Shown here piece after piece: positions 46,064 through 57,376 of a stretch of 64,000 bases of DNA. The DNA is from Methylocella tundrae (GTDB lineage: Bacteria; Pseudomonadota; Alphaproteobacteria; Rhizobiales; Beijerinckiaceae). Made by a program: the position numbers and the translations under genes. Position 1 is the stretch's first letter. The number at the start of each line of letters is the position of its first letter. Where the stretch lies: assembly GCF_038024855.1 (NCBI RefSeq), contig NZ_CP139089.1, positions 2,071,001-2,135,000 on the forward strand, written 5' to 3'. Below the pieces are notes generated by a model. It saw only the letters and a list, made by a program, of their open reading frames with translations, was not told the origin of the DNA and made no database searches.

Positions 46064-46840
46064 CTACTGCGCCAGCTCCCAGCTGACCTCCGCTTCGACC
46101 CGAAGGGTCTGCACGCCCGGCTCGAGCGGGATGGCGACAGCCTCGCTTTTGGCCGCCCGCGCCAGCATCGCCGTAGCGGCGAAAGGACGGGGCGGTCCGC
46201 CGGGCGTGGCGATTTCGAGCACCCGCCCAAGCCGGATCCCCAGCCCATTCGTAAAGGATGTCGCCTTGCGCAAGGCGTCGCGGACGGCGTCGCCCCGGAG
46301 GGCGTCATATTTTGCGTCCTTTTGATCGTAGTCGAAGTCGACGCCGCCGAATTTATTGGCGCCCTTCTGAATCCATTGCTGGGCCAGCGCGCCAGCCTTT
46401 TCGATCTGCCTGATCGTGATGCTGAGATCATTGCGCGCCTGATAGCCGCGCAGCGTGCGTTTGACGACACGGCCGTTGGAATCGGTCGTCTCGTCATAGA
46501 CCGGAAGCAGCGTGACGCCGAGGGTGCGGATGTCGCGCGGTTCGACGCCCTGCGCCTTGACGTCGTTGACGACCGCCTGCGTCGCCTTCGCGTTTTCGCT
46601 CGCAGCATCCGCCGCGTTGGGCCGCTCGGTCTCGACGCCCAGCGAAATGATCGCGATGTTGGGCACGACCTCAACGCTCGCTTCGCCGGTCGTTGTGATC
46701 GAGGGGAGCGTGTCCTTCAATCTCGGAAAATCCTGCGCCGCACCCGGCGTCGCCGAGGCCGTCACAACGGCCGCGAGCGCGGCGAGCAAGCCAAAGCGCG
46801 CCAGGACGCGGGAGAGAGGCAGGCGAAAGCGGCAAAGCAT
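46064..46840 (-). CDS. SIMPL-domain (DUF541) periplasmic protein
   Basis: The 258-aa product has a signal peptide (LARFGLLAALAAVVTASATP, cut near AAQ) and the DUF541 core: ISLGVETERPNAADAAS, VVNDVKAQGVEPRDIRT and YQARNDLSITIRQIEKAG. Function unknown; family members are oxidative-stress related. The ATG at 46840 has GAGGAAAA upstream. It is divergent from rlmN. Confidence 0.88.
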   Translation of the reverse strand: MLCRFRLPLSRVLARFGLLAALAAVVTASATPGAAQDFPRLKDTLPSITTTGEASVEVVPNIAIISLGVETERPNAADAASENAKATQAVVNDVKAQGVEPRDIRTLGVTLLPVYDETTDSNGRVVKRTLRGYQARNDLSITIRQIEKAGALAQQWIQKGANKFGGVDFDYDQKDAKYDALRGDAVRDALRKATSFTNGLGIRLGRVLEIATPGGPPRPFAATAMLARAAKSEAVAIPLEPGVQTLRVEAEVSWELAQ

Positions 46841-46959
46841 CGGTTTTCCTCGACGTGCAATAAGGTTCTCATGCGCGGTCGCGATGTCGCTTTTGCGACG
46901 GCGCTTGCGCCCACGCGACGATTGTGGAGAATTTTTGCGCGCCATGCTATGAGGCCGCA

Positions 46960-48156
46960 ATGACAACGTCCACCCTCATCGACTCCACGGCTGCTGAAGC
47001 GGTCGCGCCTGCGCCGTCGCGTTCGCTCGCCGGCGCGACGCGAAAGGAGCTCGCCGCCGCGCTTCTTGAAATCGGCGCGCCCGAGCGCGAAATCCGCATG
47101 CGCTCAGCTCAGCTCTGGCATTGGATCTATCACCAGGGCGTGTCTTCCTTCGACGACATGCTGAATATCAGCAAGGTTTTTCGCGCAAAGCTCGCCGAGC
47201 GTTTTACTTTGACGCGGCCGCAGATCGTCTCTGAGCAACTGTCCAGCGACGGCACGCGCAAATGGCTGATCCGGCTGGCGCCTTCGAACGCCAGGGATCG
47301 CGCGGCGGAAGTCGAATGCGTCTATATTCCCGATACAGATCGCGGAACGCTCTGCGTCTCGAGCCAGGTCGGCTGCACACTGACGTGCTCTTTCTGTCAC
47401 ACCGGCACGCAGCAATTCGTGCGCAATTTAACCGCGCAAGAAATTATCGCTCAACTCATCATTGCGCGCGAGAGACTGGGCGATTTCCCGGGCCGAGCGC
47501 CGCCGCAGGATGGGATCGTGCCGAGCGGCGGCTCGCGCTTTGTCTCGAACATCGTCTTCATGGGGATGGGCGAGCCGCTCTATAATTTCGACAATGTCAG
47601 CGACGCCGTGGCGGTCTTTTCGGACGGCGACGGACTGTCCTTGTCGAAGCGGCGCATCACGGTTTCGACCGCCGGCGTCGTTCCGCGACTGCCGGATCTT
47701 GGCGCCAAGACCGGGGCCATGCTGGCGATCTCGCTCCACGCCGTTCGCGACGACCTGCGCGACACGCTTGTGCCGCTCAACAAGAAATATCCGATCGCCG
47801 AGCTTTTGCAGGCCTGCCGGACTTATCCCGGAGCGTCGAACGCGCGCCGCATTACCTTCGAATATGTGATGCTGAAGGGGATCAATGATTCCCCCGCTGA
47901 GGCGCGCGAGCTTGTCAGGCTGCTGAAAGGCATTCCCGCCAAGATCAACCTCATTCCGTTCAATCCATGGCCGGGAACGGCCTACGAATGTTCGGATGAA
48001 GCGACGATCGAGGCTTTTTCAGACATCGTGTTCAATGCCGGTTACGCCAGCCCGGTGCGCACGCCGCGCGGCCGGGATATCCTCGCCGCCTGCGGGCAAC
48101 TGAAGAGCGAGACAGAAAAATTGCGGGCGCGGGCGCTGCTGTCCATCGACCCCTGA
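46960..48156 (+). CDS. rlmN: Dual-specificity rRNA/tRNA adenine C2-methyltransferase RlmN
   Basis: This radical SAM enzyme methylates A2503 of 23S rRNA and A37 of some tRNAs. The 398-aa product has [20 protein letters not shown] (C-x3-C-x2-C), [17 protein letters not shown] and [14 protein letters not shown], with [11 protein letters not shown]. The catalytic Cys lies in the C-terminal AACGQL. Start at 46960. Confidence 0.96.
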   Translation: MTTSTLIDSTAAEAVAPAPSRSLAGATRKELAAALLEIGAPEREIRMRSAQLWHWIYHQGVSSFDDMLNISKVFRAKLAERFTLTRPQIVSEQLSSDGTRKWLIRLAPSNARDRAAEVECVYIPDTDRGTLCVSSQVGCTLTCSFCHTGTQQFVRNLTAQEIIAQLIIARERLGDFPGRAPPQDGIVPSGGSRFVSNIVFMGMGEPLYNFDNVSDAVAVFSDGDGLSLSKRRITVSTAGVVPRLPDLGAKTGAMLAISLHAVRDDLRDTLVPLNKKYPIAELLQACRTYPGASNARRITFEYVMLKGINDSPAEARELVRLLKGIPAKINLIPFNPWPGTAYECSDEATIEAFSDIVFNAGYASPVRTPRGRDILAACGQLKSETEKLRARALLSIDP

Positions 48157-48211
48157 GCAAAGCGCCAAGCCGGCGACCTGGCTTTACTCTCGAACCGTCG
48201 CGCCCGCGGCC

Positions 48212-48712
48212 TCATTTCCGTGGGGCGGAGGAGCGCCAAGCGCCAATCAGCGCCAGCACCGTCAATCCGGTCGAAATCACGGCGTTCCAGACGGCGAGCG
48301 ACAGTCCGAAGACGCGAAGCGAAACGGCGTCGCAGCGCACGACCTTGACAGTTTCCAACTGTTTCAGAAAGGCGTTGACCGAACCTGCGTGGTCGAGCCG
48401 CCCCGTGCAGTCCGTGGGTCCTGGCCAAAAGCCCCATTCGACTCCGGAATGATAGGCGCCCAAAGCGGCTCCCGCCGCGAAAATCAAGGCCAGCCCCCAA
48501 AAAGCCGCGGGCAGCAAACTCTCCCGGCCGCTGACGCTGAGGAAAATCGCCAGAGCCGCGAGCGCAATGCCGGCATAATAGGGAATGCGCTCCTTGAGAC
48601 AGAGTTCACAGGGCGGATAGCCAAGCAACTGGAATATCCACGCCCCGGCGATCGATCCCGCCGCGATAAGCAGGATGGCGAGGGCGAGGCGCAAGGGACT
48701 AGGAAACCTCAT
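48212..48712 (-). CDS. dsbB: DsbB-family disulfide bond formation protein
   Basis: The 166-aa inner-membrane protein has four membrane helices, the first redox pair in GYPPCELCLKERIPYYAG and the second in GPTDCTGRLDH and VVRCDAVS. It would reoxidise a DsbA-type enzyme and pass electrons to quinone. It lies 33 bp after the DedA-like gene on the same strand. Confidence 0.87.
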   Translation of the reverse strand: MRFPSPLRLALAILLIAAGSIAGAWIFQLLGYPPCELCLKERIPYYAGIALAALAIFLSVSGRESLLPAAFWGLALIFAAGAALGAYHSGVEWGFWPGPTDCTGRLDHAGSVNAFLKQLETVKVVRCDAVSLRVFGLSLAVWNAVISTGLTVLALIGAWRSSAPRK

Positions 48713-48745
48713 AAGCGATCCGTCAGATGATCAAACGACAAGCGA

Positions 48746-49327
48746 TCAAACTAAATGCGTCGCAATCCAGAAGCCCAGAATCACGATGATGACAAGAATC
48801 AACAGGAACCATGCGAAAAATCTGTCGAGCAGATCCTTGATCGGCTCGCCATAATATTTGAGCAGCAAGGCGAGGGCGAAGAAACGCGCGCCGCGCGTCA
48901 TAAGCGACAAGAGGACGAACAGCGGCAGGCTATAAGCTAAAAGCCCGCTCGTGATGGTCACGAGCTTGAACGGGATCGGCGTGAAGCCTTTGACGAGAAT
49001 GACCGCCCAGCCCCATTTGGCGTAAAGCTCACGCATCTCGTCGACCCGCGCGCCATAACCGTAAAGATGGATCAGCCATTTGCCGACCGTCTCAAACAAA
49101 AGCGCGCCAATCGCATAGCCGAGCAGCGCCCCCAGCACGGAGCCTAACGTGCAGATCAGCGCATAGGTCCAGGCCTTCGCCGGCCGCGCAATCGACATCG
49201 GGACCAAAATGACGTCAGGCGGCACGGGAAAGAAGGAGCTCTCGGCAAAGGCGATAATGCCAAGCGCCAAAGGCGCGTGACGGCTCTCCGCAAGGGTCAG
49301 CGTCCAGCGATAGAGTTTTTGGAACAT
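48746..49327 (-). CDS. DedA/YqaA-family membrane protein
   Basis: The 193-aa membrane protein has SFFPVPPDVILVPMSIARP, the re-entrant element of this family, and VILVKGFTPIPFKLVTITSG, with several hydrophobic helices. Related proteins are lipid scramblases or transporters. It probably shares an operon with dsbB. Confidence 0.87.
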   Translation of the reverse strand: MFQKLYRWTLTLAESRHAPLALGIIAFAESSFFPVPPDVILVPMSIARPAKAWTYALICTLGSVLGALLGYAIGALLFETVGKWLIHLYGYGARVDEMRELYAKWGWAVILVKGFTPIPFKLVTITSGLLAYSLPLFVLLSLMTRGARFFALALLLKYYGEPIKDLLDRFFAWFLLILVIIVILGFWIATHLV

Positions 49328-49565
49328 GGCTCGCTAGCGGAAGCGCCGCGCGCGGAAAAATCGCGAAATCGGCTGGCGAAGAAAAGCGGCGGCGTCCCGC
49401 CGAGCCGACGGTTTAGCCCTTTTTGCCGCGAGATGTCCAGAAGCGCCGTCGCCGCAGGCGCCGTATGGGCAGATCGCCGATCGCCCTTTATGGTGGCCGG
49501 GCGCCGCTAAAGCCCTCTGCAGACTAAAATGGGCCCTCCTCCATTCGCCAACTTCGAAGGCTGCG

Positions 49566-50198
49566 ATGAAGCTCTATGATTTCGCCTCTTCTCCAAGCCC
49601 TCGCCGTGTGCGCGTCTTCATGGCGGAGAAAGGAATGAGCGTTCCGACGGCGCAGGTCGATCTCGCTGCGGGGGAGCAGTTTTCAGAGGCGTATCGCGCC
49701 ATTAATCCGCGCTGCGCCGTCCCGTCTCTGGTGCTCGATAATGGCGTTGCGATCTGCGAGGTGTTGGCGATCTGCCGCTATATTGAGGAAATTCAGCCGG
49801 AGCCCCGGCTGCTGGGATCAAGCCCAGAGGACAAGGCGATCGTGACGATGTGGGAGCGACGCATGGAGATTGACGGGTTTTTCGCCGTCGCCGAAGCTGT
49901 CCGCAATTCCTTTCCTGGTCTCCGCGGACGCGCCCTAGTTGGCCCCCACACTTACGAACAGATCCCCGCTTTAGCGGACCGCGGCAGGCAGCGGACGCTG
50001 GATTTCTTCCGCGATCTCGACGCGCGGCTCGCGGACGCTCCTTTCGTCGCGGGAAAATCCTTCTCGATCGCCGATATTACGGCGATGGTCACGATTGATT
50101 TCGCCGCCAGTCGCATCAAGCTGGTGGTCCCCGACGAGTACAAGGCGCTGAAGCGCTGGCGCGACGCGGTCTCGGCGCGGCCGAGCATGAAGGCGTGA
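49566..50198 (+). CDS. Glutathione S-transferase family protein
   Basis: The 210-aa product has the thioredoxin-like N-terminal half (MKLYDFASSPSPRRVRVFMA, NPRCAVPSLVLDNGVAICEV) and a helical C-terminal half with GKSFSIADITAMVTIDFA. The substrate is unknown. The stop overlaps the next gene (GTGA). Confidence 0.9.
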   Translation: MKLYDFASSPSPRRVRVFMAEKGMSVPTAQVDLAAGEQFSEAYRAINPRCAVPSLVLDNGVAICEVLAICRYIEEIQPEPRLLGSSPEDKAIVTMWERRMEIDGFFAVAEAVRNSFPGLRGRALVGPHTYEQIPALADRGRQRTLDFFRDLDARLADAPFVAGKSFSIADITAMVTIDFAASRIKLVVPDEYKALKRWRDAVSARPSMKA

Positions 50199-50821
50199 CC
50201 CGTTTGAATCTCTCTTTTCTTGAACATGATCTCGCTGCGCGCCAAAGGGCCTTCGCCTTGCTGGAAGCCCTGAACGCGAGGCTTCTCGCCTCACACAGCG
50301 CGACCGCGACGCTGGAGCAATGGTGCGCCGAGACAGCGCTCAAGGACTATGCGATCCGCGCCAAACGCGTCAGTGGCGTCGACAAGCCGGCCACGCGCCA
50401 ACAGCGCCAGAGGCTCCAGCTTGGGGCCGACGAGATCGTCGTCTATCGCCGCGTAGAACTCGCCTGCGGCGAGCGCGTGCTCTCGGAAGCGGAGAACTGG
50501 TATGTGCCGAGCCGGCTGAATGCGGACATCAACAGAGTGTTGGAGGACAGCGACACGCCTTTCGGACGCGCCGTCACGGGTCTGAACCCCATTCGCAAAA
50601 CCTTCGCGGTCGAGATCTTTTGGCGCCCCGACTGTGGAAAGCCCGCTGCGGCGTCCGACCGGCCGGGGGCGCGGCCTGGCATTCCTGAACGGCTTTTTCA
50701 GCATCGGGCTTTGGTCTATGGAGACGACGGGCGGCCGTTTTCGGAGGTCAACGAGACTTATACCAGAGAGATTCTAGCCTTCGGGCCTTCGGCCCCTCTT
50801 CACGATAGGTCCATCGCATAG
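50195..50821 (+). CDS. Chorismate-lyase-like protein
   Basis: The 208-aa product resembles UbiC-type proteins of alphaproteobacteria in VVYRRVELACGERVLSEAEN, WYVPSRLN and DTPFGRAVTGLNPIRKTF, then FQHRALVYGDDGRPFSEVNE. The chorismate pyruvate-lyase activity is not proven for this branch. It starts with GTG and is coupled to the GST gene. Confidence 0.65.
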   Translation: MTRLNLSFLEHDLAARQRAFALLEALNARLLASHSATATLEQWCAETALKDYAIRAKRVSGVDKPATRQQRQRLQLGADEIVVYRRVELACGERVLSEAENWYVPSRLNADINRVLEDSDTPFGRAVTGLNPIRKTFAVEIFWRPDCGKPAAASDRPGARPGIPERLFQHRALVYGDDGRPFSEVNETYTREILAFGPSAPLHDRSIA

Positions 50822-51201
50822 CGCTTCAGATCCTCGAGCGCGCAATGGGCGAGCGCGCCCTCATGAGTGGCTTGCAGCACGACGCGGGGCGTCGCTCCCG
50901 CCTCCAGGGCTTCCTGCCAGCGCGGCGCGCAAAGACACCAGCGATCGCCAGCCTTGAGGCCAGGAAAGCCGTAGCCCGGCAGCGGCGTCGATAAATCATT
51001 GCCGCGCGACTTGGAGAATTTAAGGAATTCATCGCTGACGACAATGCAGACGGTATGGCTGCCGACATCCGAGGCCGCCGTATCGCAGCAGCCGTTGCGA
51101 TAAAATCCCGTCAACGGGTCATAGGAGCAGCTCGCAAGGGGCTGCCCCAGAACATTGCGCGAAGGGCGGCGTCCGCCGTCGCCCGTATCGTCCCTCAACA
51201 T
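50800..51201 (-). CDS. DUF2237 family protein
   Basis: The 133-aa product has RNVLGQPLASCSYDPLTGFY, NGCCDT, VGSHTVCIVVSDEFLKFSKS and GDRWCLCAPRW, diagnostic of DUF2237 (function unknown; cysteine-rich, perhaps metal-binding). Its 3' end overlaps the convergent chorismate-lyase-like gene by 22 bp. Confidence 0.9.
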   Translation of the reverse strand: MLRDDTGDGGRRPSRNVLGQPLASCSYDPLTGFYRNGCCDTAASDVGSHTVCIVVSDEFLKFSKSRGNDLSTPLPGYGFPGLKAGDRWCLCAPRWQEALEAGATPRVVLQATHEGALAHCALEDLKRYAMDLS

Positions 51202-51291
51202 GCGATCTCCAGGCGTTGGGGAACAGGCCGGACTTTATGAAAGCAGAGTTGGCCGCGCCACACAATGGCCATCGCCGCCAACAGTCACGCG

Positions 51292-52812
<1,521 letters not shown>

Positions 52813-53073
52813 ATGTCCATCGCTGACCATTTCGACCCCCGGCCCGACGCCGGCTTCGTGCGCCGTTATGATCTGCAGGCGGCGCGCCGGCAACTGCGGG
52901 TGTCCATTATCCTCATTCTGGTCATGGCGGGCGCGGCGATCGCGCTTGGCCTCGTCGCTCGCCTCGAGGCGCCCGCTCCGCAGGGCCGCCCCGTGGCCCT
53001 TCGGGACGGCGGATTGCGCCTCGCCGAAACGTTACTGGACTTACAAGGCTGTTCTCATCAGATGACGACATGA
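52813..53073 (+). CDS. Small single-span membrane protein, unknown
   Basis: The 86-aa product has one membrane helix (VSIILILVMAGAAIALGLVA) after a 30-residue charged N-terminus, then a short Pro/Arg-rich tail. The family is not recognised. A clear terminator follows at 53105. Confidence 0.6.
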   Translation: MSIADHFDPRPDAGFVRRYDLQAARRQLRVSIILILVMAGAAIALGLVARLEAPAPQGRPVALRDGGLRLAETLLDLQGCSHQMTT

Positions 53074-53104
53074 ACTTCCCAATGCCCCCGGGAAGCTCGC
53101 TCAG

Positions 53105-53133
53105 GGCCGCGCTCTTTAGTTCAGAGCGCGGCC
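53105..53133 (+). terminator. Rho-independent terminator
   Basis: GGCCGCGCTCT and AGAGCGCGGCC form a perfect 11-bp stem with a 7-nt loop, followed by TATTTTAT. It lies 32 bp after the small membrane-protein gene and may also serve the convergent dapB. Confidence 0.8.
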
Positions 53134-53223
53134 TATTTTATATCGCCCTGTCAAACATCGGCGCTTCGCGGGTCCGCTCCATTGTCCTGTTTATTTATTT
53201 AGACAGATATATCGCGCGGACTG

Positions 53224-54036
53224 CTAATTGCGCAGGCTGAGCACGTCTCTCATCGAATAAAGGCCAGACTTGCGGCCTTGCGCCCAGAGCGCCGCCTTGA
53301 CGGCGCCTCGCGCGAAGATGCTGCGGTCTTCCGCGATGTGGAAGAGTTCCAGCCTTTCCCCCGGCCCCGCGAAAATGACCCGATGCTCGCCGACGACCCC
53401 GCCGCCGCGCAGAGACGCGAAGCCAATCGCGCCTTCCGGACGAGTTCCGGTGTAGCCATCGCGCGAACGCACCGAATTGTTCGCGAGATCGACGCCCCTG
53501 CCCTTGGCTGCGGCTTCGCCCAGCAGCAGGGCCGTGCCAGATGGCGCATCGACTTTCAGGCGATGATGCATCTCGAGGATTTCAATGTCGAACTCCGGCC
53601 CCAGCGTCTGCGCCGCCCTCTCCACGAGCGCCGCCATGAGATTGACTCCAAGGCTCATATTCCCGGATTGCACAATGACGGCATGGCGGGCGGCCGCCTC
53701 CAGCCGCGCAAGATGATCCGGTTGAAGTCCTGTCGTGCCGACAACATGGACGATGCGCGCCTGCGCCGCCAATGTCGCGAGCGCGACCGTCGATTCGGGC
53801 GAGGTGAAATCGAGGACGCCGTCCGCGCCGGCGATTGCGCGCAAAGCGTCTCCGGTGATTTCAACGCCCATCTGTCCACACCCCGCCAGAAGTCCGGCGT
53901 CCTGACCGATTGCGATCGAGTCCGGCCTGGCGAGAGCGCCGACCAGCGTTGCCCCCGGCGTTTCATGGATGATCTGGATCAGGACGCGGCCCATGCGTCC
54001 AGCCGCGCCCGCAACGACGAGCCGCATGTCGCCCAT
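53224..54036 (-). CDS. dapB: 4-hydroxy-tetrahydrodipicolinate reductase
   Basis: This enzyme of lysine and diaminopimelate synthesis has the N-terminal motif [33 protein letters not shown], and the catalytic [20 protein letters not shown]. Length 270 aa is normal. It lies downstream of pyrF on the same strand. Confidence 0.96.
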   Translation of the reverse strand: MGDMRLVVAGAAGRMGRVLIQIIHETPGATLVGALARPDSIAIGQDAGLLAGCGQMGVEITGDALRAIAGADGVLDFTSPESTVALATLAAQARIVHVVGTTGLQPDHLARLEAAARHAVIVQSGNMSLGVNLMAALVERAAQTLGPEFDIEILEMHHRLKVDAPSGTALLLGEAAAKGRGVDLANNSVRSRDGYTGTRPEGAIGFASLRGGGVVGEHRVIFAGPGERLELFHIAEDRSIFARGAVKAALWAQGRKSGLYSMRDVLSLRN

Positions 54037-54209
54037 AAAAACTCTCCCTCGAAGATCCTGATAATTTCGGTTCTAGAGCATTTCTCCGATCCCGCAAAAA
54101 TCGGAAAAACCTTCCTGGCTCTCTCTTTTATCCTTTTTCGCTTGGGCGGATCGCGGTTGCGTGAAGGCGCCGCACGGAGCTTCCGCCCGCAGGAAAAGCA
54201 GCGCGGCGG
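54037..54209. repeat. Copy of the TCTAGAGC-type intergenic element
   Basis: The gap between pyrF and dapB contains TCTAGAGCATTTCTCCGATC at 54074, related to the leader of the palindromic element near 5885. It is followed by a CCGATC...AATCGG imperfect stem. It may be a dispersed repeat. Confidence 0.4.
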
Positions 54210-54923
54210 TCAGGCGGCGGCGATCTCGGCAAGAATTGCTTCCGCGGCCGCGCGCGGATCCTTCGCGCTCGTGATCGGACGCCCAACCACAAGGTAATCG
54301 GCTCCGGCCTTGATCGCAGCGGAGGGAGTCATGATCCTTTTCTGGTCGCCCGCCGATGAGCCGGCGGGCCGGATGCCAGGCGTCACAAGAATCATGGCGG
54401 GTCCAACCTCGCGGCGAACCGCCGGGAGTTCCTCGGCCGAGAGAATCAATCCGTCAATACCGATCTCTCGCGCCTGGCGGGCGCGGCGCATAACGAGATC
54501 CTCAACGCCGAAGGCGTAGCCAGCCTCATGCAGATCGGCGTCGCTATAGGAGGTCATGACGGTGACGCCGAGAAGGCGCAGCGCCGATCCGGCGGCGCCC
54601 TGCTTTGCCGCCGCCATCGTCTGTGGATAGGCGTGGATCGTCAGGAATCGCGCGCCAAGACGCGCTACATTCGCACAGGCCTTCGCCACCGTGGTTGGAA
54701 TATCATGCAGCTTGAGGTCGAGAAAAACCTGCGCCCCATTGTCGATCAGCTCTTTTGCGAATGAGAGGCCGCCGCCGTAGGCGAGCTCCATGCCGACCTT
54801 ATAAAAGCAGACGCTCGGGCCGAGGGCGGCAACCATCGCCCTCGCTTCCGCCGGCGTCGGAAAATCCAGCGCGACGATGAGCTTTTCGCCCAAGGCGGCC
54901 CCGGCTGGCTCCGCCGATGTCAT
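54210..54923 (-). CDS. pyrF: Orotidine 5'-phosphate decarboxylase
   Basis: The last step of UMP synthesis. The 237-aa product has [20 protein letters not shown], the catalytic set [16 protein letters not shown], and [18 protein letters not shown], with YLVVGRPIT. It overlaps the methyltransferase gene upstream by 4 bp. Confidence 0.96.
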   Translation of the reverse strand: MTSAEPAGAALGEKLIVALDFPTPAEARAMVAALGPSVCFYKVGMELAYGGGLSFAKELIDNGAQVFLDLKLHDIPTTVAKACANVARLGARFLTIHAYPQTMAAAKQGAAGSALRLLGVTVMTSYSDADLHEAGYAFGVEDLVMRRARQAREIGIDGLILSAEELPAVRREVGPAMILVTPGIRPAGSSAGDQKRIMTPSAAIKAGADYLVVGRPITSAKDPRAAAEAILAEIAAA

Positions 54924-55720
54924 GGCCGCGGTGATTTGCTGCGGTCCGCCCTGCGCGCCAACGAGTCCGCGCGCTTGTTTTTCTGCGCCGTTCTTTGCTT
55001 GGGCGCGAGCCGTGCTCTCGCTCCGTCGATCTCGCGTTTCAGATCGATCTGGATCTTTTCCGTGCCTTGCCTCAGCCGATCGAAGAACTCCTGCGCCGGA
55101 TTGGGGCGCGTCAGCCTGACGCCCTGCTCATGGCTCGCCCTTGCCCGATAAATCCACACGCGGGCGGGGGGGAGATTGAGCCATACCGGCGGCGAACGGT
55201 CCGCGTGGAAGGTCGGCCCAAACGACTTCTCGCGCGGGATCGGCGAGACGAGACCATAAGTGAACTGGATGAAAGCGGCGCCCGGCGCCATGCAATCGAA
55301 GGCGTCGGCCAAAAGACTGAGCCTTTGCCGCTCCGGCTTCACAAGGAGCGGCAGGCTCGAAACGACGGAGCTTGCCGGCTGGCTCAGGACACCCGCGAGA
55401 AGCTCCTTGAACCGATAAGCGTCGCCCTCGACGACATGGACGCCGGGGAAGCGCCGCTGCAGATGCTTGCAAAAGTTCGGGTCGAATTCGATGAGGTAAA
55501 GGCGGTTCGGGGCGACGCCGCGCGCCAAAAGCGCCTCCGTGATCGCCCCCGTTCCCGGTCCGAGTTCTATGATCGGGCCAGTCCCGTGCGGATCGACATA
55601 GCGCGCCATCATGCGCGCCAGGGAGCGCCCCGACGGAGAGACCGCGCCAGCCCGCAGCGGATTTTCGAACCACGACCGGATGAAGCGCGCTTCATCGGCG
55701 AGGCGCTTTTCGATCGGCAT
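54920..55720 (-). CDS. Phospholipid N-methyltransferase-like protein
   Basis: The 266-aa SAM-dependent enzyme resembles PmtA of rhizobia, which methylates phosphatidylethanolamine to phosphatidylcholine: [20 protein letters not shown], the SAM loop [19 protein letters not shown], and [13 protein letters not shown]. The C-terminal 50 residues are basic and low-complexity, which is unusual. Start [10 protein letters not shown] at 55720. Confidence 0.78.
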   Translation of the reverse strand: MPIEKRLADEARFIRSWFENPLRAGAVSPSGRSLARMMARYVDPHGTGPIIELGPGTGAITEALLARGVAPNRLYLIEFDPNFCKHLQRRFPGVHVVEGDAYRFKELLAGVLSQPASSVVSSLPLLVKPERQRLSLLADAFDCMAPGAAFIQFTYGLVSPIPREKSFGPTFHADRSPPVWLNLPPARVWIYRARASHEQGVRLTRPNPAQEFFDRLRQGTEKIQIDLKREIDGARARLAPKQRTAQKNKRADSLARRADRSKSPRP

Positions 55721-55917
55721 GGGACGTTTGGCTGGACCGCGGTGGTCCGCGCGCGAGGGGTCGCTCAGCAATGGTTTCTCCTCGCCTCTGATAAGAGCGC
55801 GGCCACCGAAAGCCGCACGCCGGCTCGCGCGAAGATACCGACAAAGAGGGCGCCGTCAAGGAAACACAGGCGTTGCCGCTCATTTTCTCGCGCAAGGCTC
55901 AAACTGCGCGCTTCAGC

Positions 55918-57042
55918 CTACTGGCTGCTTAGATTTTCGAAAAAATCCTTCATCTTGGCGAAGAATCCAGAGGCTTCCGGATGGGTCTTTGTCGATGATT
56001 CGGCTTCGAACTCGGCCAGAAGTTCGCGCTGACGCTTGGTTAAGTTCTGCGGCGTCTCGACATTGACCTGAATATAAAGGTCGCCAACGTCACGCGAGCG
56101 CAGAACGGGCATGCCCTTGTGCTTCAGCTTGAACTGCTTGCCCGTCTGCGTTCCCTCTGGAATTTTGACTTTGGCCGAGCCGCCATCCAGCGTGCGCACG
56201 TCGACTTCGCCGCCAATCGTCGCCTGCACCATGGAGATCGGAACGCGGCAGAAGAGATCGGCTCCATCGCGCTGGAAAAAGGGATGGGGTTTGGTTGAAA
56301 CGAAAATATAAAGATCGCCTGCCGAGCCGCCTCTCGAGCCTGCCTCGCCCTCGCCGCTCAAGCGGATGCGGGTGCCGTCCTCGACGCCGGGAGGAATATT
56401 GACCGAAAGGCTGCGTTCGCGCGTGACGCGCCCGCTGCCGCCGCACGGCCCGCACGGATCATCGATAATGTCGCCGCGGCCGTGGCAGTGCGGGCATGTG
56501 CGCTCAATCGCGAAAAATCCCTGCTGCGCCCTGACGCGTCCCTGTCCGCCGCATGTCGGGCAGACGCGGGGCTTCGCGCCCGCCTTGGCGCCCGTGCCGG
56601 AACAGACGTCACAGTTGACGGACGTCGGCAGTGTGAGCGAGGCGACCTTTCCGTGAAACGCCTCCTCGAGCGTAATTTCCATATTGTAGCGAAGATCAGA
56701 TCCGCGCACCGGGCCGTTGCGGCTGCCGCCACGGCGATTCATGACGTCGCCAAAAAGATCGTCGAAAATATCGGACATTGACGACGCAAAGCCGTCGCCC
56801 CCGCCAAAGCCGCCGTGCTCGAACGCGGCATGCCCGTAACGGTCGTAGCTAGCGCGCTTTTGCGCGTCGGAAAGGGTCTGATAGGCCTCGTTCAATTCCT
56901 TGAACTTGACTTCGGCGTCCGTGTTTCCCGGGTTGCGATCGGGATGGTGCTCCATCGCGGCCTTGCGGAAAGCGCTTTTCAGCTCGATTTCCGTGCAGGT
57001 TCTGGAAACGCCCAAAATTTCATAAAAGTCGCGCTTCGCCAT
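55918..57042 (-). CDS. dnaJ: Chaperone DnaJ
   Basis: Co-chaperone of DnaK. The 374-aa product has the J-domain with HPD ([11 protein letters not shown]), a Gly/Phe region, and four CxxCxGxG zinc motifs ([32 protein letters not shown]). Start [11 protein letters not shown] at 57042, lying downstream of dnaK. Confidence 0.97.
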   Translation of the reverse strand: MAKRDFYEILGVSRTCTEIELKSAFRKAAMEHHPDRNPGNTDAEVKFKELNEAYQTLSDAQKRASYDRYGHAAFEHGGFGGGDGFASSMSDIFDDLFGDVMNRRGGSRNGPVRGSDLRYNMEITLEEAFHGKVASLTLPTSVNCDVCSGTGAKAGAKPRVCPTCGGQGRVRAQQGFFAIERTCPHCHGRGDIIDDPCGPCGGSGRVTRERSLSVNIPPGVEDGTRIRLSGEGEAGSRGGSAGDLYIFVSTKPHPFFQRDGADLFCRVPISMVQATIGGEVDVRTLDGGSAKVKIPEGTQTGKQFKLKHKGMPVLRSRDVGDLYIQVNVETPQNLTKRQRELLAEFEAESSTKTHPEASGFFAKMKDFFENLSSQ

Positions 57043-57332
57043 AGTTCCTTGCATTCCAATCCATAGCGCGGGAGCCTCGCGTCATGCGTCTCGCTCAAAG
57101 GCGCCCGCCCCCCGGCAATGAGAGCGCCCCAAGCCAACCAACACCTTATCGGCGCAGGCACAAATCCGCGCAAAATCGATGACGGGCTTAAGCAAGATAC
57201 ATGCTGGCGTCCGATCTTGCAGCGCCCGATTGCGCTTTTCCGGAAGAAACATCCGGTCCGCGCGTTCCTGCCGGGCGGACGCCACAGCTTATGTCAATGG
57301 CCGATGACACAGCCAAGGTCGCGGCCATAGGA
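57043..57332. other. dnaK-dnaJ gap
   Basis: No gene or obvious signal other than the terminator-like hairpin at its dnaK end (57333-57364) is seen here. It presumably holds a dnaJ promoter. Confidence 0.4.
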
Positions 57333-57364
57333 GCGGCGGAGATTTTATTCAAAATCTCCGCCGC
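57333..57364 (-). terminator. Terminator-like hairpin after dnaK
   Basis: GCGGCGGAGATTTT and AAAATCTCCGCCGC form a perfect 14-bp stem with a 4-nt loop, 12 bp after the dnaK stop. There is no U-run after it, so partial read-through to dnaJ is possible. Confidence 0.7.
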
Positions 57365-57376
57365 GCTTCAATCGCG